From Mycobacterium sp. Aquia_216 (GTDB lineage Bacteria > Actinomycetota > Actinomycetes > Mycobacteriales > Mycobacteriaceae), in the NCBI RefSeq assembly GCF_026723865.1, contig NZ_CP113529.1:4216001-4280000 (forward strand): DNA of 64,000 nucleotides. The letters are read 5' to 3'. The notes below the pieces were generated by a model. That model did not search any database, was not told where the DNA came from, and saw only the letters and a program-made list of their open reading frames with translations. This document shows positions 33,281 to 42,719 of the stretch, piece by piece. Numbering within the stretch: the first letter of the stretch is position 1; each line of letters opens with the position of its first letter. A program made the position numbers and the translations under genes.

Positions 33281-34631
33281 GGGTTCTCCCGTCCAATCGG
33301 GCCTTCCAGAAATAGTTGTGGACGTCACCCGCGGTGAACAAGCGGCGGAAGCTGAATTCCACGGCCGAGCCAACCTGTAATCGCTCGGGCTCAGCGTCGG
33401 CAACCTCGCAGGTGAATCGCCCACCACCAGCCACATCGATGACGGCTTGTACGACGGGCGGCGACGGGGAGTATGCCAGGTGATCGACGGTGTAGGTGGC
33501 GACGACGCCGCGCAGGCCACCCACGGGCACACCGGCCATCCGATCGGTTGCGCCACAGTCCTTACAGACACGCGCCGGCGGCAGATGGATGAAATCGCAT
33601 TCCTCACAACGTGAGCCGTAAAGACCGAACTTCCACAGCGTCGAGCGACCGGCGGCAGGTCCTGACGGCCTGTCGGGCTCGGGACGCCGCGGCGGCTCCA
33701 GTTCGACCAGCCCCCGCCAGGACAGGTAAGTCAGATATGCGACCGCCGCACCGCCCTGCCGCTGGGCGCTGACCGGATGTGGCTGACGCGCTTGGAGTAG
33801 CGCGCTGGTGGTCCGCAGCAGCATTGCATCGCAACCGTCGACGGCCGACAGCATCAGCACGGTCTCGCCCGCATCGGCGGTGTCGAAGACACTGCATAGC
33901 GCTAGCGCGGCATCGCAGGCACCCGAAAAGCCGACGGGTGAGGTGACTACCGACTTATCGCCCTTCACCAGCGTCGCCGCGCGTTTGATGATCCCCCCGT
34001 TGGGACAGGTAAGCACGACATGGTCGACCCCGTTCAGCCCCACGGTGTTTAGCACCTGCTCGACCGCGGCCCGGATGAGGTCGGCGTAACGCTCGGCGCC
34101 AAACCGTTCCTCCCATTGCTCGCCGGTCACCGAAGTCGTTGCGCGCCAGCGATCGAGGAACTCCGCCGTCAGCGACGTCACGGCGAGCACTTCGGCGATG
34201 GCGGGTTGGTCGTCTCCGAACAGCAGGGCCGCCGCGCCGTCGCCACCGAGTTTCTCGTCGGCCGACCCCGGCCGGCCCACTCGCACGTCGGCGCTGGCCG
34301 CAATCCCGCCGGTGCTCGCCGCCGCGAGGATGGCGGCAAACCCGCTGCGTCCCGATCCGCAGAAGTCAACGGCTAAGGCGTCGAAGGGCAGAGCCAGCGC
34401 GGCGTGGATCGCCGTGGCGTTGGTCTTGTCCGCATAAGCCGGTGTGCTCGTGGCAAAATACAGCGCTTTGGCCAGGTGTGCCTGCGGTATATCGGCCACG
34501 GCCGCAACCGCCATCGTGGTGCTGTCCTCGTCGAACCCAGCGACGACGCGATCACCGTGGCGTACGCCGATATCAGCGCCGGCCAGGCGGTAATGAGGCA
34601 AGTACGCGGCATAGCCGACGAGAGGCTTCAT
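33273..34631 (-). CDS. HMG-CoA-synthase-like thiolase fold fused to DUF35 (Zn-ribbon/OB)
   Basis: In this 452-residue fusion, residues 1 to about 330 resemble the HMG-CoA synthase/KAS III thiolase fold (AVDFCGSGRSGFAAIL with the putative nucleophilic Cys, GDGAAALLFGD). Residues from about 340 form a DUF35 domain with rubredoxin-like Cys pairs CEECDFIHLPPARVCKDCG and an OB fold ending FRRLFTAGDVHNYFWKARL. DUF35 proteins bind CoA thioesters and form complexes with thiolases and hydratases in steroid side-chain breakdown. The start ATG overlaps the thiolase TGA by one base. It may condense or cleave a CoA ester; the reaction is unknown. Confidence 0.88.
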   Translation of the reverse strand: MKPLVGYAAYLPHYRLAGADIGVRHGDRVVAGFDEDSTTMAVAAVADIPQAHLAKALYFATSTPAYADKTNATAIHAALALPFDALAVDFCGSGRSGFAAILAAASTGGIAASADVRVGRPGSADEKLGGDGAAALLFGDDQPAIAEVLAVTSLTAEFLDRWRATTSVTGEQWEERFGAERYADLIRAAVEQVLNTVGLNGVDHVVLTCPNGGIIKRAATLVKGDKSVVTSPVGFSGACDAALALCSVFDTADAGETVLMLSAVDGCDAMLLRTTSALLQARQPHPVSAQRQGGAAVAYLTYLSWRGLVELEPPRRPEPDRPSGPAAGRSTLWKFGLYGSRCEECDFIHLPPARVCKDCGATDRMAGVPVGGLRGVVATYTVDHLAYSPSPPVVQAVIDVAGGGRFTCEVADAEPERLQVGSAVEFSFRRLFTAGDVHNYFWKARLDGRTHG

Positions 34632-35839
34632 CAAACGGCCCCGCGGAAGATCGCGGCCAAGCCCTGTCCACCGCCGATGCACATGGTCTCCAGCGCCAGG
34701 CCTCCGCCCCGCCGGCGCAGCTCGTGCAGCATCGTGGCCAGGATCCGCACGCCGGTCGCCGCGATGGGATGCCCCAGCGAGATGCCCGAACCGTTGACGT
34801 TGAGCCGGTCGTCGACGTCGTTGAGCTTGACGCCCCAGCCGGCCAGCACGGCCAGCACCTGCACCGCGAACGCCTCATTGACCTCGATCAGATCCAGGTC
34901 ATCGAACCCCAATCTCGTTCGGCGGAATAGTTTTTCGACGGCGCCGACAGGTCCGATGCCCATCCGTGACGGTTCGCAACCGACCGCCGCCCAGCCCTCG
35001 AGAAATCCCAGCGGCTCCAGATCGAGGTCCTCGAGCCGGTCCTCCGCCACCACCAGGCACGCGGCCGCGGCGTCGTTCTGCTGACTCGAGTTGCCGGCCG
35101 TGACGGTGCCGCTTTTCATCATGGGCCGCAGGCGGCCAAGCGTTTCGAGAGTGGTATCGGGACGGATGCCCTCGTCGTCGGCGAATTCCATCGGTTCACC
35201 TTTGCGCTGGGGCACCTGCACGGCAACAATCTCGTCGTCGAAGCGGCCGGCCTGCTGAGCCGCGGCGGCGCGTTGATGGCTGCGCGCCGCGAAGCTATCG
35301 GCGGCCTCACGGTCGATCCCGTAATCGGCGGCCAGGTTCTCGGCGGTCTCAATCATGCCGCTAATCGGGCCGAATCGCCAGATCGGCTGGGACAATTCGC
35401 GACCACGATCGAGCCGGTCGTAGAGCATCTGGTTTCCGGAACGCGAGCCCCAGCGTGCGGTCGTGGTGTAGTGCTCGATATTGCTCATCGATTCGACACC
35501 ACCGGCCAGTACGACGTCAGCGGCACCGGTCTGCACCATCATCGCGGCGGTGACGATCGCCTGTAGGCCGCCGCCGCAGCGCCGGTCGATCTGCAATCCC
35601 GGCGCGGTGATCGGGAGGTTGGCGTGCAGCGCGGCCCAGCGTCCGATACACGGGGCCTCGGAATTGGCATAGGACTGGGCAAATACCACGTCTTCGATCG
35701 CGGTGGGGTCGACGCTACTGCGCGCGACGACTGCCTCAATCGCACGGGCGGCGAGGTCCTCGGCCCGCAGCGGTCGCAGACTCCCGCCAAAGGTCCCGAC
35801 CGCGGTTCGCAGCGGACTTACTATCGCGGCGCGCCTCAC
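34631..35839 (-). CDS. Thiolase (acetyl-CoA C-acyltransferase)
   Basis: The 402-residue degradative thiolase has nucleophilic Cys in QIDRRCGGGLQAIV, NVNGSGISLGHPIAATGVRI with the catalytic His, and a second Cys in ETMCIGGGQGLAA. It performs CoA-dependent cleavage of a 3-ketoacyl-CoA, the last step of a beta-oxidation round. It overlaps the preceding small gene by 4 bp. Two thiolases plus a thiolase-fold/DUF35 protein in one operon imply more than one carbon-carbon cleavage step. Confidence 0.93.
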   Translation of the reverse strand: MRRAAIVSPLRTAVGTFGGSLRPLRAEDLAARAIEAVVARSSVDPTAIEDVVFAQSYANSEAPCIGRWAALHANLPITAPGLQIDRRCGGGLQAIVTAAMMVQTGAADVVLAGGVESMSNIEHYTTTARWGSRSGNQMLYDRLDRGRELSQPIWRFGPISGMIETAENLAADYGIDREAADSFAARSHQRAAAAQQAGRFDDEIVAVQVPQRKGEPMEFADDEGIRPDTTLETLGRLRPMMKSGTVTAGNSSQQNDAAAACLVVAEDRLEDLDLEPLGFLEGWAAVGCEPSRMGIGPVGAVEKLFRRTRLGFDDLDLIEVNEAFAVQVLAVLAGWGVKLNDVDDRLNVNGSGISLGHPIAATGVRILATMLHELRRRGGGLALETMCIGGGQGLAAIFRGAV

Positions 35840-36093
35840 GTATCACCTCGCCAGCGTCCCGCGGAAGGATCGATCAACGCGGTCAGCTGCTCGTCTGACA
35901 ACCAGATAATCGTCTCCAATTCCAATGCGTCAAGGTAACGGACACGACCGGTGCGAAGATCCTCCAGCCGCAGGCGCGGCGAATTACCGGCCGTATCGAA
36001 TCTCACTGATATCTGCGCGAATTCACTGTCGATCACCGGACCGACCCCGGGCACGTCCACCGCATCGCTGTCATCGAATTCAATCGCCATCAC
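35836..36093 (-). CDS. Small hypothetical protein in Rieske operon
   Basis: This acidic 85-residue protein (MAIEFDDSDAVDVPGVGPVIDS, later LRLEDLRTGRVRYLDALELETIIWL) has no Cys, His clusters or membrane helix. It sits 3 bp after the Rieske beta subunit and overlaps the thiolase start, so it is certainly translated with them. The length and position recall small accessory proteins that accompany oxygenases, but I do not recognise a family. MMAI or MAI may be the start. Confidence 0.8.
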   Translation of the reverse strand: MMAIEFDDSDAVDVPGVGPVIDSEFAQISVRFDTAGNSPRLRLEDLRTGRVRYLDALELETIIWLSDEQLTALIDPSAGRWRGDT

Positions 36094-36096
36094 GAC

Positions 36097-36627
36097 TCAG
36101 ATGAGAAAACCGAGTGTCGGTATCGGCTCGCCGTTGTCCACCAGGACAACCTTCTTGTAGACCAGCCGCAAGTCACCGTCCTTGCGGCGCAGCCGGTACG
36201 TGGTCCGGCCGCCCCAAAGATGGGTGCCCCGCGCCCGAGACTCCAGCACGATGAAGTTCGCTGCCACCTCCAAGTCCGTGCCATCGCTGGAATTCGCGCG
36301 GCCGCCAAGGAATTCGATGTTGGATATCAGCCGTCTGAGCTTTGACGGTGGCGCCTGGGCGTAGCGCTTCCCGGTGCGAACCTGCTTTAGGCGGGTGGCA
36401 ATGCGGCTGCGGTTGTCATAGATCACCGACATCGTGCGCGACGGGTCGCTGGTCGCGGCGACCGGAACCCAGTACAGCGCATCGTCGGTCCATAACGCTT
36501 CCCACGAGTCGTAGTCAGACTCGTCGGCGTAGCGCGCTTCGCGGTAGAGGAACTGCTCCACTTCCCAACGGTCGAAGCCGTCAGGTACTGGCCCCAGAGT
36601 GGCGGGATTATCCAACGCACGGGTCAC
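36097..36627 (-). CDS. Ring-hydroxylating dioxygenase beta subunit
   Basis: The 176-residue protein has the SnoaL/NTF2-like fold of aromatic dioxygenase small subunits. VEQFLYREARYADESDYDSWEALWTDD is the standard N-terminal signature, and SNIEFLG plus TYRLRRKDGDLRLVYKKVVLVDN matches the C-terminal sheet. It pairs with the alpha subunit that overlaps it by 4 bp to make the alpha3-beta3 terminal oxygenase. It has no catalytic metal of its own. Confidence 0.93.
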   Translation of the reverse strand: MTRALDNPATLGPVPDGFDRWEVEQFLYREARYADESDYDSWEALWTDDALYWVPVAATSDPSRTMSVIYDNRSRIATRLKQVRTGKRYAQAPPSKLRRLISNIEFLGGRANSSDGTDLEVAANFIVLESRARGTHLWGGRTTYRLRRKDGDLRLVYKKVVLVDNGEPIPTLGFLI

Positions 36628-37895
36628 AATTCAGCCTCCATCAGCATCTTGTACTGTGACCAGAAGCCCCTCATGCCCGTCTCATCGGTGGCTCCGCCGA
36701 CGGTGAAACCGTTCTCATCGACCTGTTCGCGGTTCAGCCCACGACGAACGTCGAGCCATTCCGGTGTCAGGCACTCGAGTCCAAGTTGGTTGCGTTCATA
36801 CATTTCGGTGTCGTCGGCCAGCAGCATGCCGGCGGGCCCCACCGAGCCCATGCACTGCGAGACCATGCGTTGGTTCAGCTCTGGTGCACCGACCATCTGC
36901 ACCGCTGTGGAGTACTGCGTGCACTCACCGACGGCGACCGGCTGAATGTTGAAGACCTGGATCTCGGCGATGAACAAATTCGGGAAAATCATCACGTGCG
37001 GGCCGCCTTCGATCATGATCTTGTCGGCTTCCTCGCCGTGCCGCTTGCGCATCGCCGCGACATAGCCAGGCACCCGTGCCTCAGTGGTCCCGAACCAGCG
37101 CATCGGCTCGGCGAACTTCCGGAATTCTGGACGAAGATCGTTTTCGCTGTGCCCCTGACCCAGGTCGCGCGTGACCGCCGTGGACGTATCACTATAGAGG
37201 GCACCGATCGGGCTGCCGGTGACACCGAAAATCGAGCCGTGCACAAACTGCGGGTGATACCCGTCGGTTTCGTTCTCTGCGAGAAGCTTCCAGTTTGCTC
37301 GCGTCCGGTGCTGCAGCCATCCCGCGGTGAGCTCGACTTTTCCCTCCGGAGACAATTGCACCAACCGGTCGATCTCGCCCGCGGCCGCACCGAGATGCTC
37401 GATGAGCCCCGGGCCGTCGGCCGCGAAGCTACCGAACACAAACCCGTGGTAGCTGTCCATCCGAGGAACCCGTCCCAGATTCAGGTCTAGCTTGCGCTCG
37501 CCGTAGCCCTTGAAGAACGGGAACCCGACGAGCTCACCGTTATTGCGGTAGGTCCAACCGTGATAAGGGCAGCGAAACGTCGACGAATTGCCTTCGGCGT
37601 CATCGCAGACTTGATTCCCGCGATGTGCACAACGGTTGAGGAGCAGATGCAGCTCTCCGTCGCGGTCGCGGGTCATGATCACGTCTTGCAGCCCGAGCCG
37701 CTTGCGCACGTAGTCATTAGGTTGCGACACTTCGCTTTCGTGTCCAACGAAAACCCAAGTGCGGTACCAGATCCTGCGTAGCTCCTCGGCAAAGATGCCG
37801 GGATCGGTGTATAGCGACCCATGCACCTTGTCTCGCTTGATCAACTGGTCATAGCGGCTGCCGGTACCGGCGGCCGAGTCGATGAGTGAGGTCAC
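36624..37895 (-). CDS. Rieske dioxygenase alpha subunit
   Basis: The 423-residue large subunit of a ring-hydroxylating oxygenase binds a Rieske [2Fe-2S] cluster through Cys89, His91, Cys109 and His112 (CAHRG ... CPYHGWTY). The catalytic mononuclear iron site is visible as Asp211, His214 and His219 in ENETDGYHPQFVHG, with a further acidic ligand near LLADDTEM. It would hydroxylate an aromatic or cyclic substrate using electrons from a ferredoxin and reductase. No reductase is encoded in this operon, so partners must come from elsewhere. FadD follows in the operon, so the substrate is possibly an acid or CoA ester. Confidence 0.95.
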   Translation of the reverse strand: MTSLIDSAAGTGSRYDQLIKRDKVHGSLYTDPGIFAEELRRIWYRTWVFVGHESEVSQPNDYVRKRLGLQDVIMTRDRDGELHLLLNRCAHRGNQVCDDAEGNSSTFRCPYHGWTYRNNGELVGFPFFKGYGERKLDLNLGRVPRMDSYHGFVFGSFAADGPGLIEHLGAAAGEIDRLVQLSPEGKVELTAGWLQHRTRANWKLLAENETDGYHPQFVHGSIFGVTGSPIGALYSDTSTAVTRDLGQGHSENDLRPEFRKFAEPMRWFGTTEARVPGYVAAMRKRHGEEADKIMIEGGPHVMIFPNLFIAEIQVFNIQPVAVGECTQYSTAVQMVGAPELNQRMVSQCMGSVGPAGMLLADDTEMYERNQLGLECLTPEWLDVRRGLNREQVDENGFTVGGATDETGMRGFWSQYKMLMEAEL

Positions 37896-39541
37896 TGGTC
37901 GGGCTCCTTTCGGAACAGTTCGCGCACGCTGCCCTGCGCGATCAGGTCGGGTAGGGCGAACTTGCGCACCTTCCCGGTCGGCGTTTTCGGCAGTTCGTCG
38001 GCGACAAACCAGCGCTGCGGAACCTTATGCGGTGTCAGGTATTGGCCTACATGAGTTACGAGCTGGTCGGCCGCATCCGCCGGCAGTGAACCGCGCGCAA
38101 CGACCATGACGGCAACGATCTCGCCCAGCCGGTCGTCGGGGAGGCCGAACGCGCAGGCTTCGGCAACCATTTCATGATCCGCCACGCACGCCTCGATCTC
38201 GGCGGGCGCGATGTTCTCGCCACCGCGAATGATGAGCTCCTTGAGCCGGCCCGTGAGAGTCAAGTAGCCGCGTTCGTCCATCACACCGAGATCCCCTGTA
38301 TGTAAGAACCCGTCACCATCCACCGCCGTCGCAGTGGCGGCAGGGTCGTGAAGATAGCCGACCATCTGCTGATAGCCACGTGCGCAAATCTCCCCCGGCT
38401 CCCCCACGGGCACCACCCTCCCGGTGGCCGGGTCGACGACTTTGCAATCAACCTGAGGAAGCGGTCGGCCCACGGTGCGCAGTTGGTCAGCACGGCTGTC
38501 GTCGGGCCGGGTCGCGGTGAGCACTGGCGAAAGTTCCGTCTGTCCAAACACATTGATCACTGTCGTCCCGAAGGTATCTTCGGCGGCCTTGATGAGGCCA
38601 GCAGAAACGGTAGAGGCGCCGCCCAGGCAACTTGAAAGTTGTGGCGCCCGCTCACCGGAGGCGCGCTGCGCGGCGACGAGAGCTGTCAGCATCGCGGGCA
38701 CGAAGAACAGGACCCTCACGCGTTCGCGGCGCATGGTATCGAGCAGCGCGCTCGGCTCAAACCGGTCAACCAACACCTCGGTGCCGCCGATCCATAGCGG
38801 GCCCAAAGTGCCGACCACACACGCCGCCGTGTGGAACATCGGCAGGGGGTTCACGGTCACCGCGCCTGCGGAAATGCCGGCGGTCTCCAGGGTCAGCTTG
38901 GCGACGTTGATCAGCGAACGATGCCGCAACAGAACCCCTTTGGGCCTGCCGGTCGTACCCGACGTGTACTGCAACATCACCGGAAGCTCGGGATCGGCTG
39001 GCGCTCGGGCAATCGCAGCGGCATCGATATCGTCGCTTCGCCATTCGCTGCGCGATGACAGGCTGATCGTGCGCGCACCGAGGAGGCGCGTATCGATCTC
39101 ACTGACTACCGCGGCGGTGTCGTAGTCGCGACTGCGGTCGGCGTGGATCAGCACCTTGGCGCGGGAATGCCCTAGCGCATAGGCCAGTTCGGGGGGGCGA
39201 AGCGCCGGATTCAACGCGACCAGAACGACACCGGCTAGCGCCGCGCCGTATTGAATTATCGGCCATTCGACCACGTTCGGCGCCCACAGCGCGACGTAGT
39301 CGCCGGGCGTGGTCAGGCGGACCAACGCGGTAGCGACGCGGCAGGCTTCGTCGAACAGCTCGCGGTAAGTCAGACGCACCTCCGCCCCGTCGCCGTGAGC
39401 CGGGCCCACCAGGGCCGTGACGGTGCCGTGTGTGCGGGCGCGTGCCGCCAGCAGGGCCCCTACGGTGTAGTCCTCGAGGGTGACGCTGGTATCGGCGTCC
39501 AGATACGACCACGCAAGGCGCGCATGCAACTTCGTGGTCAT
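37892..39541 (-). CDS. Acyl-CoA synthetase (FadD type)
   Basis: This 549-residue AMP-forming ligase has phosphate loop [63 protein letters not shown] and C-terminal PKTPTGKVRKFALPD. It is embedded in the ten-gene operon between a crotonase and the Rieske alpha subunit, overlapping each by 4 bp. It likely loads the pathway's carboxylic acid, or a ring-cleavage acid, onto CoA for the downstream crotonases and thiolases. Confidence 0.93.
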   Translation of the reverse strand: MTTKLHARLAWSYLDADTSVTLEDYTVGALLAARARTHGTVTALVGPAHGDGAEVRLTYRELFDEACRVATALVRLTTPGDYVALWAPNVVEWPIIQYGAALAGVVLVALNPALRPPELAYALGHSRAKVLIHADRSRDYDTAAVVSEIDTRLLGARTISLSSRSEWRSDDIDAAAIARAPADPELPVMLQYTSGTTGRPKGVLLRHRSLINVAKLTLETAGISAGAVTVNPLPMFHTAACVVGTLGPLWIGGTEVLVDRFEPSALLDTMRRERVRVLFFVPAMLTALVAAQRASGERAPQLSSCLGGASTVSAGLIKAAEDTFGTTVINVFGQTELSPVLTATRPDDSRADQLRTVGRPLPQVDCKVVDPATGRVVPVGEPGEICARGYQQMVGYLHDPAATATAVDGDGFLHTGDLGVMDERGYLTLTGRLKELIIRGGENIAPAEIEACVADHEMVAEACAFGLPDDRLGEIVAVMVVARGSLPADAADQLVTHVGQYLTPHKVPQRWFVADELPKTPTGKVRKFALPDLIAQGSVRELFRKEPDQ

Positions 39542-40323
39542 AGCGGTGCCGATCCGAACTGCGGGCGTCGCTTCGCGCGGAACGCCGCGATTCCCTCGGC
39601 GAAGTCGTCGGAGTCGAAGAGTTGAGCCTGGTGTTCGGCCTCGAGATCGAGAAGTTCAGAAGGAATGAGCACCGTCCCGGCGGCCAACAGCGATTTGATC
39701 ACCCCGTACGCCCGCGTCGGCCCGGCGGCCAGACGCTCAGCGTCGGCCAGTGCAGCCGCTACGGCCGTACCGGGCTCGACAAGGGCATCGACGAGTCCGA
39801 TGTCCAGTGCCGTGGACGCGTCGATGGGCGACGGCATCATCAGCATCTGGCGTGCGCGAGCGATTCCGACCCGGGCTGGCAGCGATGCGAATGTGCCCAT
39901 GTCACCGGCTAATCCGACGTTGGTGAACGTCGTCGCAAAGCGCGCATCGCGTGCCGCGACGATGCGGTCACATGCGGCGGCCAGGGCGACTCCCGCGCCG
40001 AAAGCACTACCCTCCACCGCCGCGACAACGGGCTTGCCCGAGTTCCAGATAGCCCGAATCACCCTCTGGGCCAACTGCGTCCGCTCCATTGCTCGCTCCG
40101 GCGGCATTCGCTCCATCGACGTGATGTCCCCACCCGAGCAGAAGGCACTGCCCGCGCCGGTAAGCACTATCGCCCGGACCGAATCGTCCTGGGCGGCACC
40201 CTCGATCGCGCTGGCGAGCTCGAGCCGGACCGCAATATCGATGGCGTTGCGCTTGTCGGGACGGTTCAGCGTGACGATCCGCACCGGACCGCGATTCTCG
40301 ACGAGGACAGAACCGCTACTCAT
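39538..40323 (-). CDS. Enoyl-CoA hydratase/isomerase (crotonase) 1
   Basis: In this 261-residue crotonase-fold protein the CoA-binding and oxyanion segments are GSAFCSGGDITSMERM and [23 protein letters not shown]. It hydrates or isomerises an enoyl-CoA. It is one of three consecutive crotonases in the operon, which differ clearly from each other and so are not recent duplicates. The start overlaps the upstream crotonase stop by 4 bp. Confidence 0.92.
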   Translation of the reverse strand: MSSGSVLVENRGPVRIVTLNRPDKRNAIDIAVRLELASAIEGAAQDDSVRAIVLTGAGSAFCSGGDITSMERMPPERAMERTQLAQRVIRAIWNSGKPVVAAVEGSAFGAGVALAAACDRIVAARDARFATTFTNVGLAGDMGTFASLPARVGIARARQMLMMPSPIDASTALDIGLVDALVEPGTAVAAALADAERLAAGPTRAYGVIKSLLAAGTVLIPSELLDLEAEHQAQLFDSDDFAEGIAAFRAKRRPQFGSAPL

Positions 40324-41123
40324 TGTCCCGTGAAGTTCGGTTTGCGCCGTTCAATAACAGCTCTCAGGCCCTCGAGTGCGTCCGCGGTTCCCGACAACTC
40401 GGAGACGGTACGCGCTTCCTCAGCTAATCGCTGTTCGACCGATGCGCCCAACCCGCTCCAGATCAGGCGCTTGGTAGCCGACAACGCCCGACCCGGCATC
40501 GCAGCCAGTTCGTTCGCGACTTGCTCTGCGCGACTGAATAGTTCGGCATCGTCGACGACCTCAGTGACCAATCCGATCTGCAACGCTTCCCCGGCGCTGA
40601 GCGTCGGATTGGTCAGCAGGATCCGCAACGCCTGACGAAGACCGACCAGCTGGGTCAGCGTGACCGAGGAGCCGCCGTCGGGTGCCATGCCGACTCGAAC
40701 CGCACCAGAAAAGAACTTCGCCGACTGCGCCGCGATGACGATGTCGGATGCACACACCAATCCCAAGCCGCCGCCGCCGGCGGCGAAACCCTGTACCGCG
40801 GCGACCACTGGCGCGCGGAGCTGAATCAACGCGGCGGTGGCCAACTGCAACCACGCAGTCGCCTCGCGCAGGTAGTCCGGAAGGTCCGCTCCCTTCGACT
40901 CGAAGGTATGAATGTCGCCGCCCGCACAGAAGTTTCGGCCTTCACCGGTGAGGAGGACGACTCGCACGGCGGGATCCGCGTGGCACGTCAACGCCGCCTC
41001 GTGCAGCGCCTTGAGGAACTCAACGTTCATCCCGTTGGATGCCTCGGGCCGGTTCAAGCGCAGCCGCGCGACACCATCGGCGACGTCGAGCGCGACGGGC
41101 GCGCTGGTTTCTGCAACACTCAT
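40320..41123 (-). CDS. Enoyl-CoA hydratase/isomerase (crotonase) 2
   Basis: This 267-residue crotonase has GRNFCAGGDIHTFES and APVVAAVQGFAAGGGGLGLVCASDIV forming the oxyanion pocket, and GMAPDGGSSVTLTQLVGLRQAL following. It is joined to the preceding crotonase by a TGATG one-base overlap. Successive members of this family in one operon can act as hydratase, isomerase or C-C hydrolase. I cannot tell which this is. Confidence 0.92.
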   Translation of the reverse strand: MSVAETSAPVALDVADGVARLRLNRPEASNGMNVEFLKALHEAALTCHADPAVRVVLLTGEGRNFCAGGDIHTFESKGADLPDYLREATAWLQLATAALIQLRAPVVAAVQGFAAGGGGLGLVCASDIVIAAQSAKFFSGAVRVGMAPDGGSSVTLTQLVGLRQALRILLTNPTLSAGEALQIGLVTEVVDDAELFSRAEQVANELAAMPGRALSATKRLIWSGLGASVEQRLAEEARTVSELSGTADALEGLRAVIERRKPNFTGQ

Positions 41124-41890
41124 CAGCTATTTCCTCGCTGCCGAAAGGCGGTCGCACCGTTCTGTCCGGCGCCACCGCAGATGTGGTCGACTACACAATC
41201 GATTTCGTGCCCCAACCCGCTGGATAACGGAGCCCCGAGGCTGGTGTACACGAGCCGCTTAATCGAGACTACGGCCTCGCGGCGCCGCCCGGCCAGATCC
41301 GTAACGAACCGGTGGACCCCGCACGCGAACTCGTCCCGCGCAAAACTCCGATACGCGAGGCCGCGACGTACGGCGTCCACTCCCGACATGCGGTCGCCGG
41401 ACAGTAATAGGCCCAGCGCCTCCTGACGACCGACCAAACGGCTCAACCGCTGGGTGCTGCCCCCGCCCGGGATCATCCCGAACTTGATGTGGTTGTCGGC
41501 GATCTTGGCGTCGTCGCTGACCAGCACGATGTCGCTGGCCTGCATCAGCTCGAACCCGCCGGCCATGGCAACACCCTCTACCGCGGCGACCACCGGGACT
41601 TCCACACGTGCAATGGCGTCGCATGCGCGGCGAAACGCCTCAAACAACGGGCGGAGCACCTCGGGGCCGCTCGAGCGCAGTGATTCGACTTCATTGAAAT
41701 CGCCTCCCGCGCAAAAGTTTCCCCCTGACCCCTGGATCACGACCACGTTGACCGCCGGATCGTCGCCCAGCTCGACGATGGCCCGTTCCAGTTCGCCACC
41801 CAGCGCGACCGTAAGGGCGTTCATGTGCTCGGGCCGATTGAGCGTGATTGCGCCAACGCCATCGGCGACATCGCGCAGCACGAGCGTCAT
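41123..41890 (-). CDS. Enoyl-CoA hydratase/isomerase (crotonase) 3
   Basis: The 255-residue crotonase has [40 protein letters not shown] and [17 protein letters not shown]. The C-terminus ends with a Gly/Cys-containing tail ([17 protein letters not shown]) rather than the usual basic helix, which may alter trimer contacts. It overlaps the SDR stop by 4 bp and is the second gene of the ten-gene operon. Confidence 0.92.
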   Translation of the reverse strand: MTLVLRDVADGVGAITLNRPEHMNALTVALGGELERAIVELGDDPAVNVVVIQGSGGNFCAGGDFNEVESLRSSGPEVLRPLFEAFRRACDAIARVEVPVVAAVEGVAMAGGFELMQASDIVLVSDDAKIADNHIKFGMIPGGGSTQRLSRLVGRQEALGLLLSGDRMSGVDAVRRGLAYRSFARDEFACGVHRFVTDLAGRRREAVVSIKRLVYTSLGAPLSSGLGHEIDCVVDHICGGAGQNGATAFRQRGNS

Positions 41891-42621
41891 ATGTTGCGAC
41901 CCCCGCCGACCTCGATGACCGCGCCGGTCACGTAACTCGAGAGATCCGATGCCAAGAAAACGACCGCACCGGCGACCTCTGCGGGTTCACCCGCCCGCTT
42001 CATCGGGATGGCGGCCTCACGTTCGGCAAAGACCGCTGGGGGCATCGCCGCCGTCATCGCGGTGCGGATCAAGCCCGGCTGAATCGCGTTGACTCGCACG
42101 TTGTGGTGCGCAACTTCCTTGGCGGCGGCCTTAGTCAGTCCGACTACGCCTGCTTTCGCCGCGCTGTAGTTTGTCTGCCCCGGATTACCCGACTTGCCCG
42201 ACAGAGAAGACATGTTGATGATGCTGCCCGACTTCTGTTCGCGCATAACTGCTGACGCCTCGCGCACACCCAACCAGGTGCCCCGCAGATGCACGGCGAG
42301 GACAGCGTCGAAATCCGTCACCGTCATCTTCTTCAACGACGCATCACGGGTGATGCCGGCATTGTTGACGAACACGTCCAGACGGCCGAAATTGCGGACG
42401 GCGGCCGCGACGAGGTCGTGCACTTGCTCCTCGGAGGTCACGTCACACGAAACGCCGATCCCGCCGAGCTCGATGGCCGCCTCGGCGACGAGTTCGGCGT
42501 CGATGTCAGCCAGCACAACTCGGGCACCGTGTCCGGCAAGCGACCGCGCAATCTCGCGTCCGATCCCCTGACCTGCACCGGTGACGACGGCGACACGCTG
42601 GTCGAGTAGCGACTCAACCAT
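41887..42621 (-). CDS. SDR, 3-oxoacyl-ACP/CoA reductase-like
   Basis: The 244-residue SDR has [23 protein letters not shown], Ser in [15 protein letters not shown] and Tyr/Lys in NYSAAKAG. It ends with the classical GAVIEVGGG motif of FabG-like proteins. It would interconvert a 3-hydroxyacyl and 3-ketoacyl thioester. It is the first gene of the leftward ten-gene operon. The start is the ATG of MVESLLDQR. It is divergent from the SDR at 42720 with an AT-rich site between. Confidence 0.92.
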   Translation of the reverse strand: MVESLLDQRVAVVTGAGQGIGREIARSLAGHGARVVLADIDAELVAEAAIELGGIGVSCDVTSEEQVHDLVAAAVRNFGRLDVFVNNAGITRDASLKKMTVTDFDAVLAVHLRGTWLGVREASAVMREQKSGSIINMSSLSGKSGNPGQTNYSAAKAGVVGLTKAAAKEVAHHNVRVNAIQPGLIRTAMTAAMPPAVFAEREAAIPMKRAGEPAEVAGAVVFLASDLSSYVTGAVIEVGGGRNI

Positions 42622-42656
42622 GCACCAAGTCCTCCTCATCCCACCACGTAATCACG

Positions 42657-42680
42657 ATTTCTAATCTACGTTAAACTAAC
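42657..42680. promoter_or_regulatory. AT-rich site in divergent promoter of Rieske operon
   Basis: The leftward reading is TTAGTTTAACGTAGATTAGA, matching 16 of 20 positions of the 28325 site. It sits 36-59 bp before the first gene of the ten-gene operon and 40 bp before the rightward SDR. It may be a bidirectional promoter with a shared operator. Confidence 0.55.
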
Positions 42681-42719
42681 ATGGCGGTCACAACAACCGC
42701 CCACGACAGGGAGCAGAGC

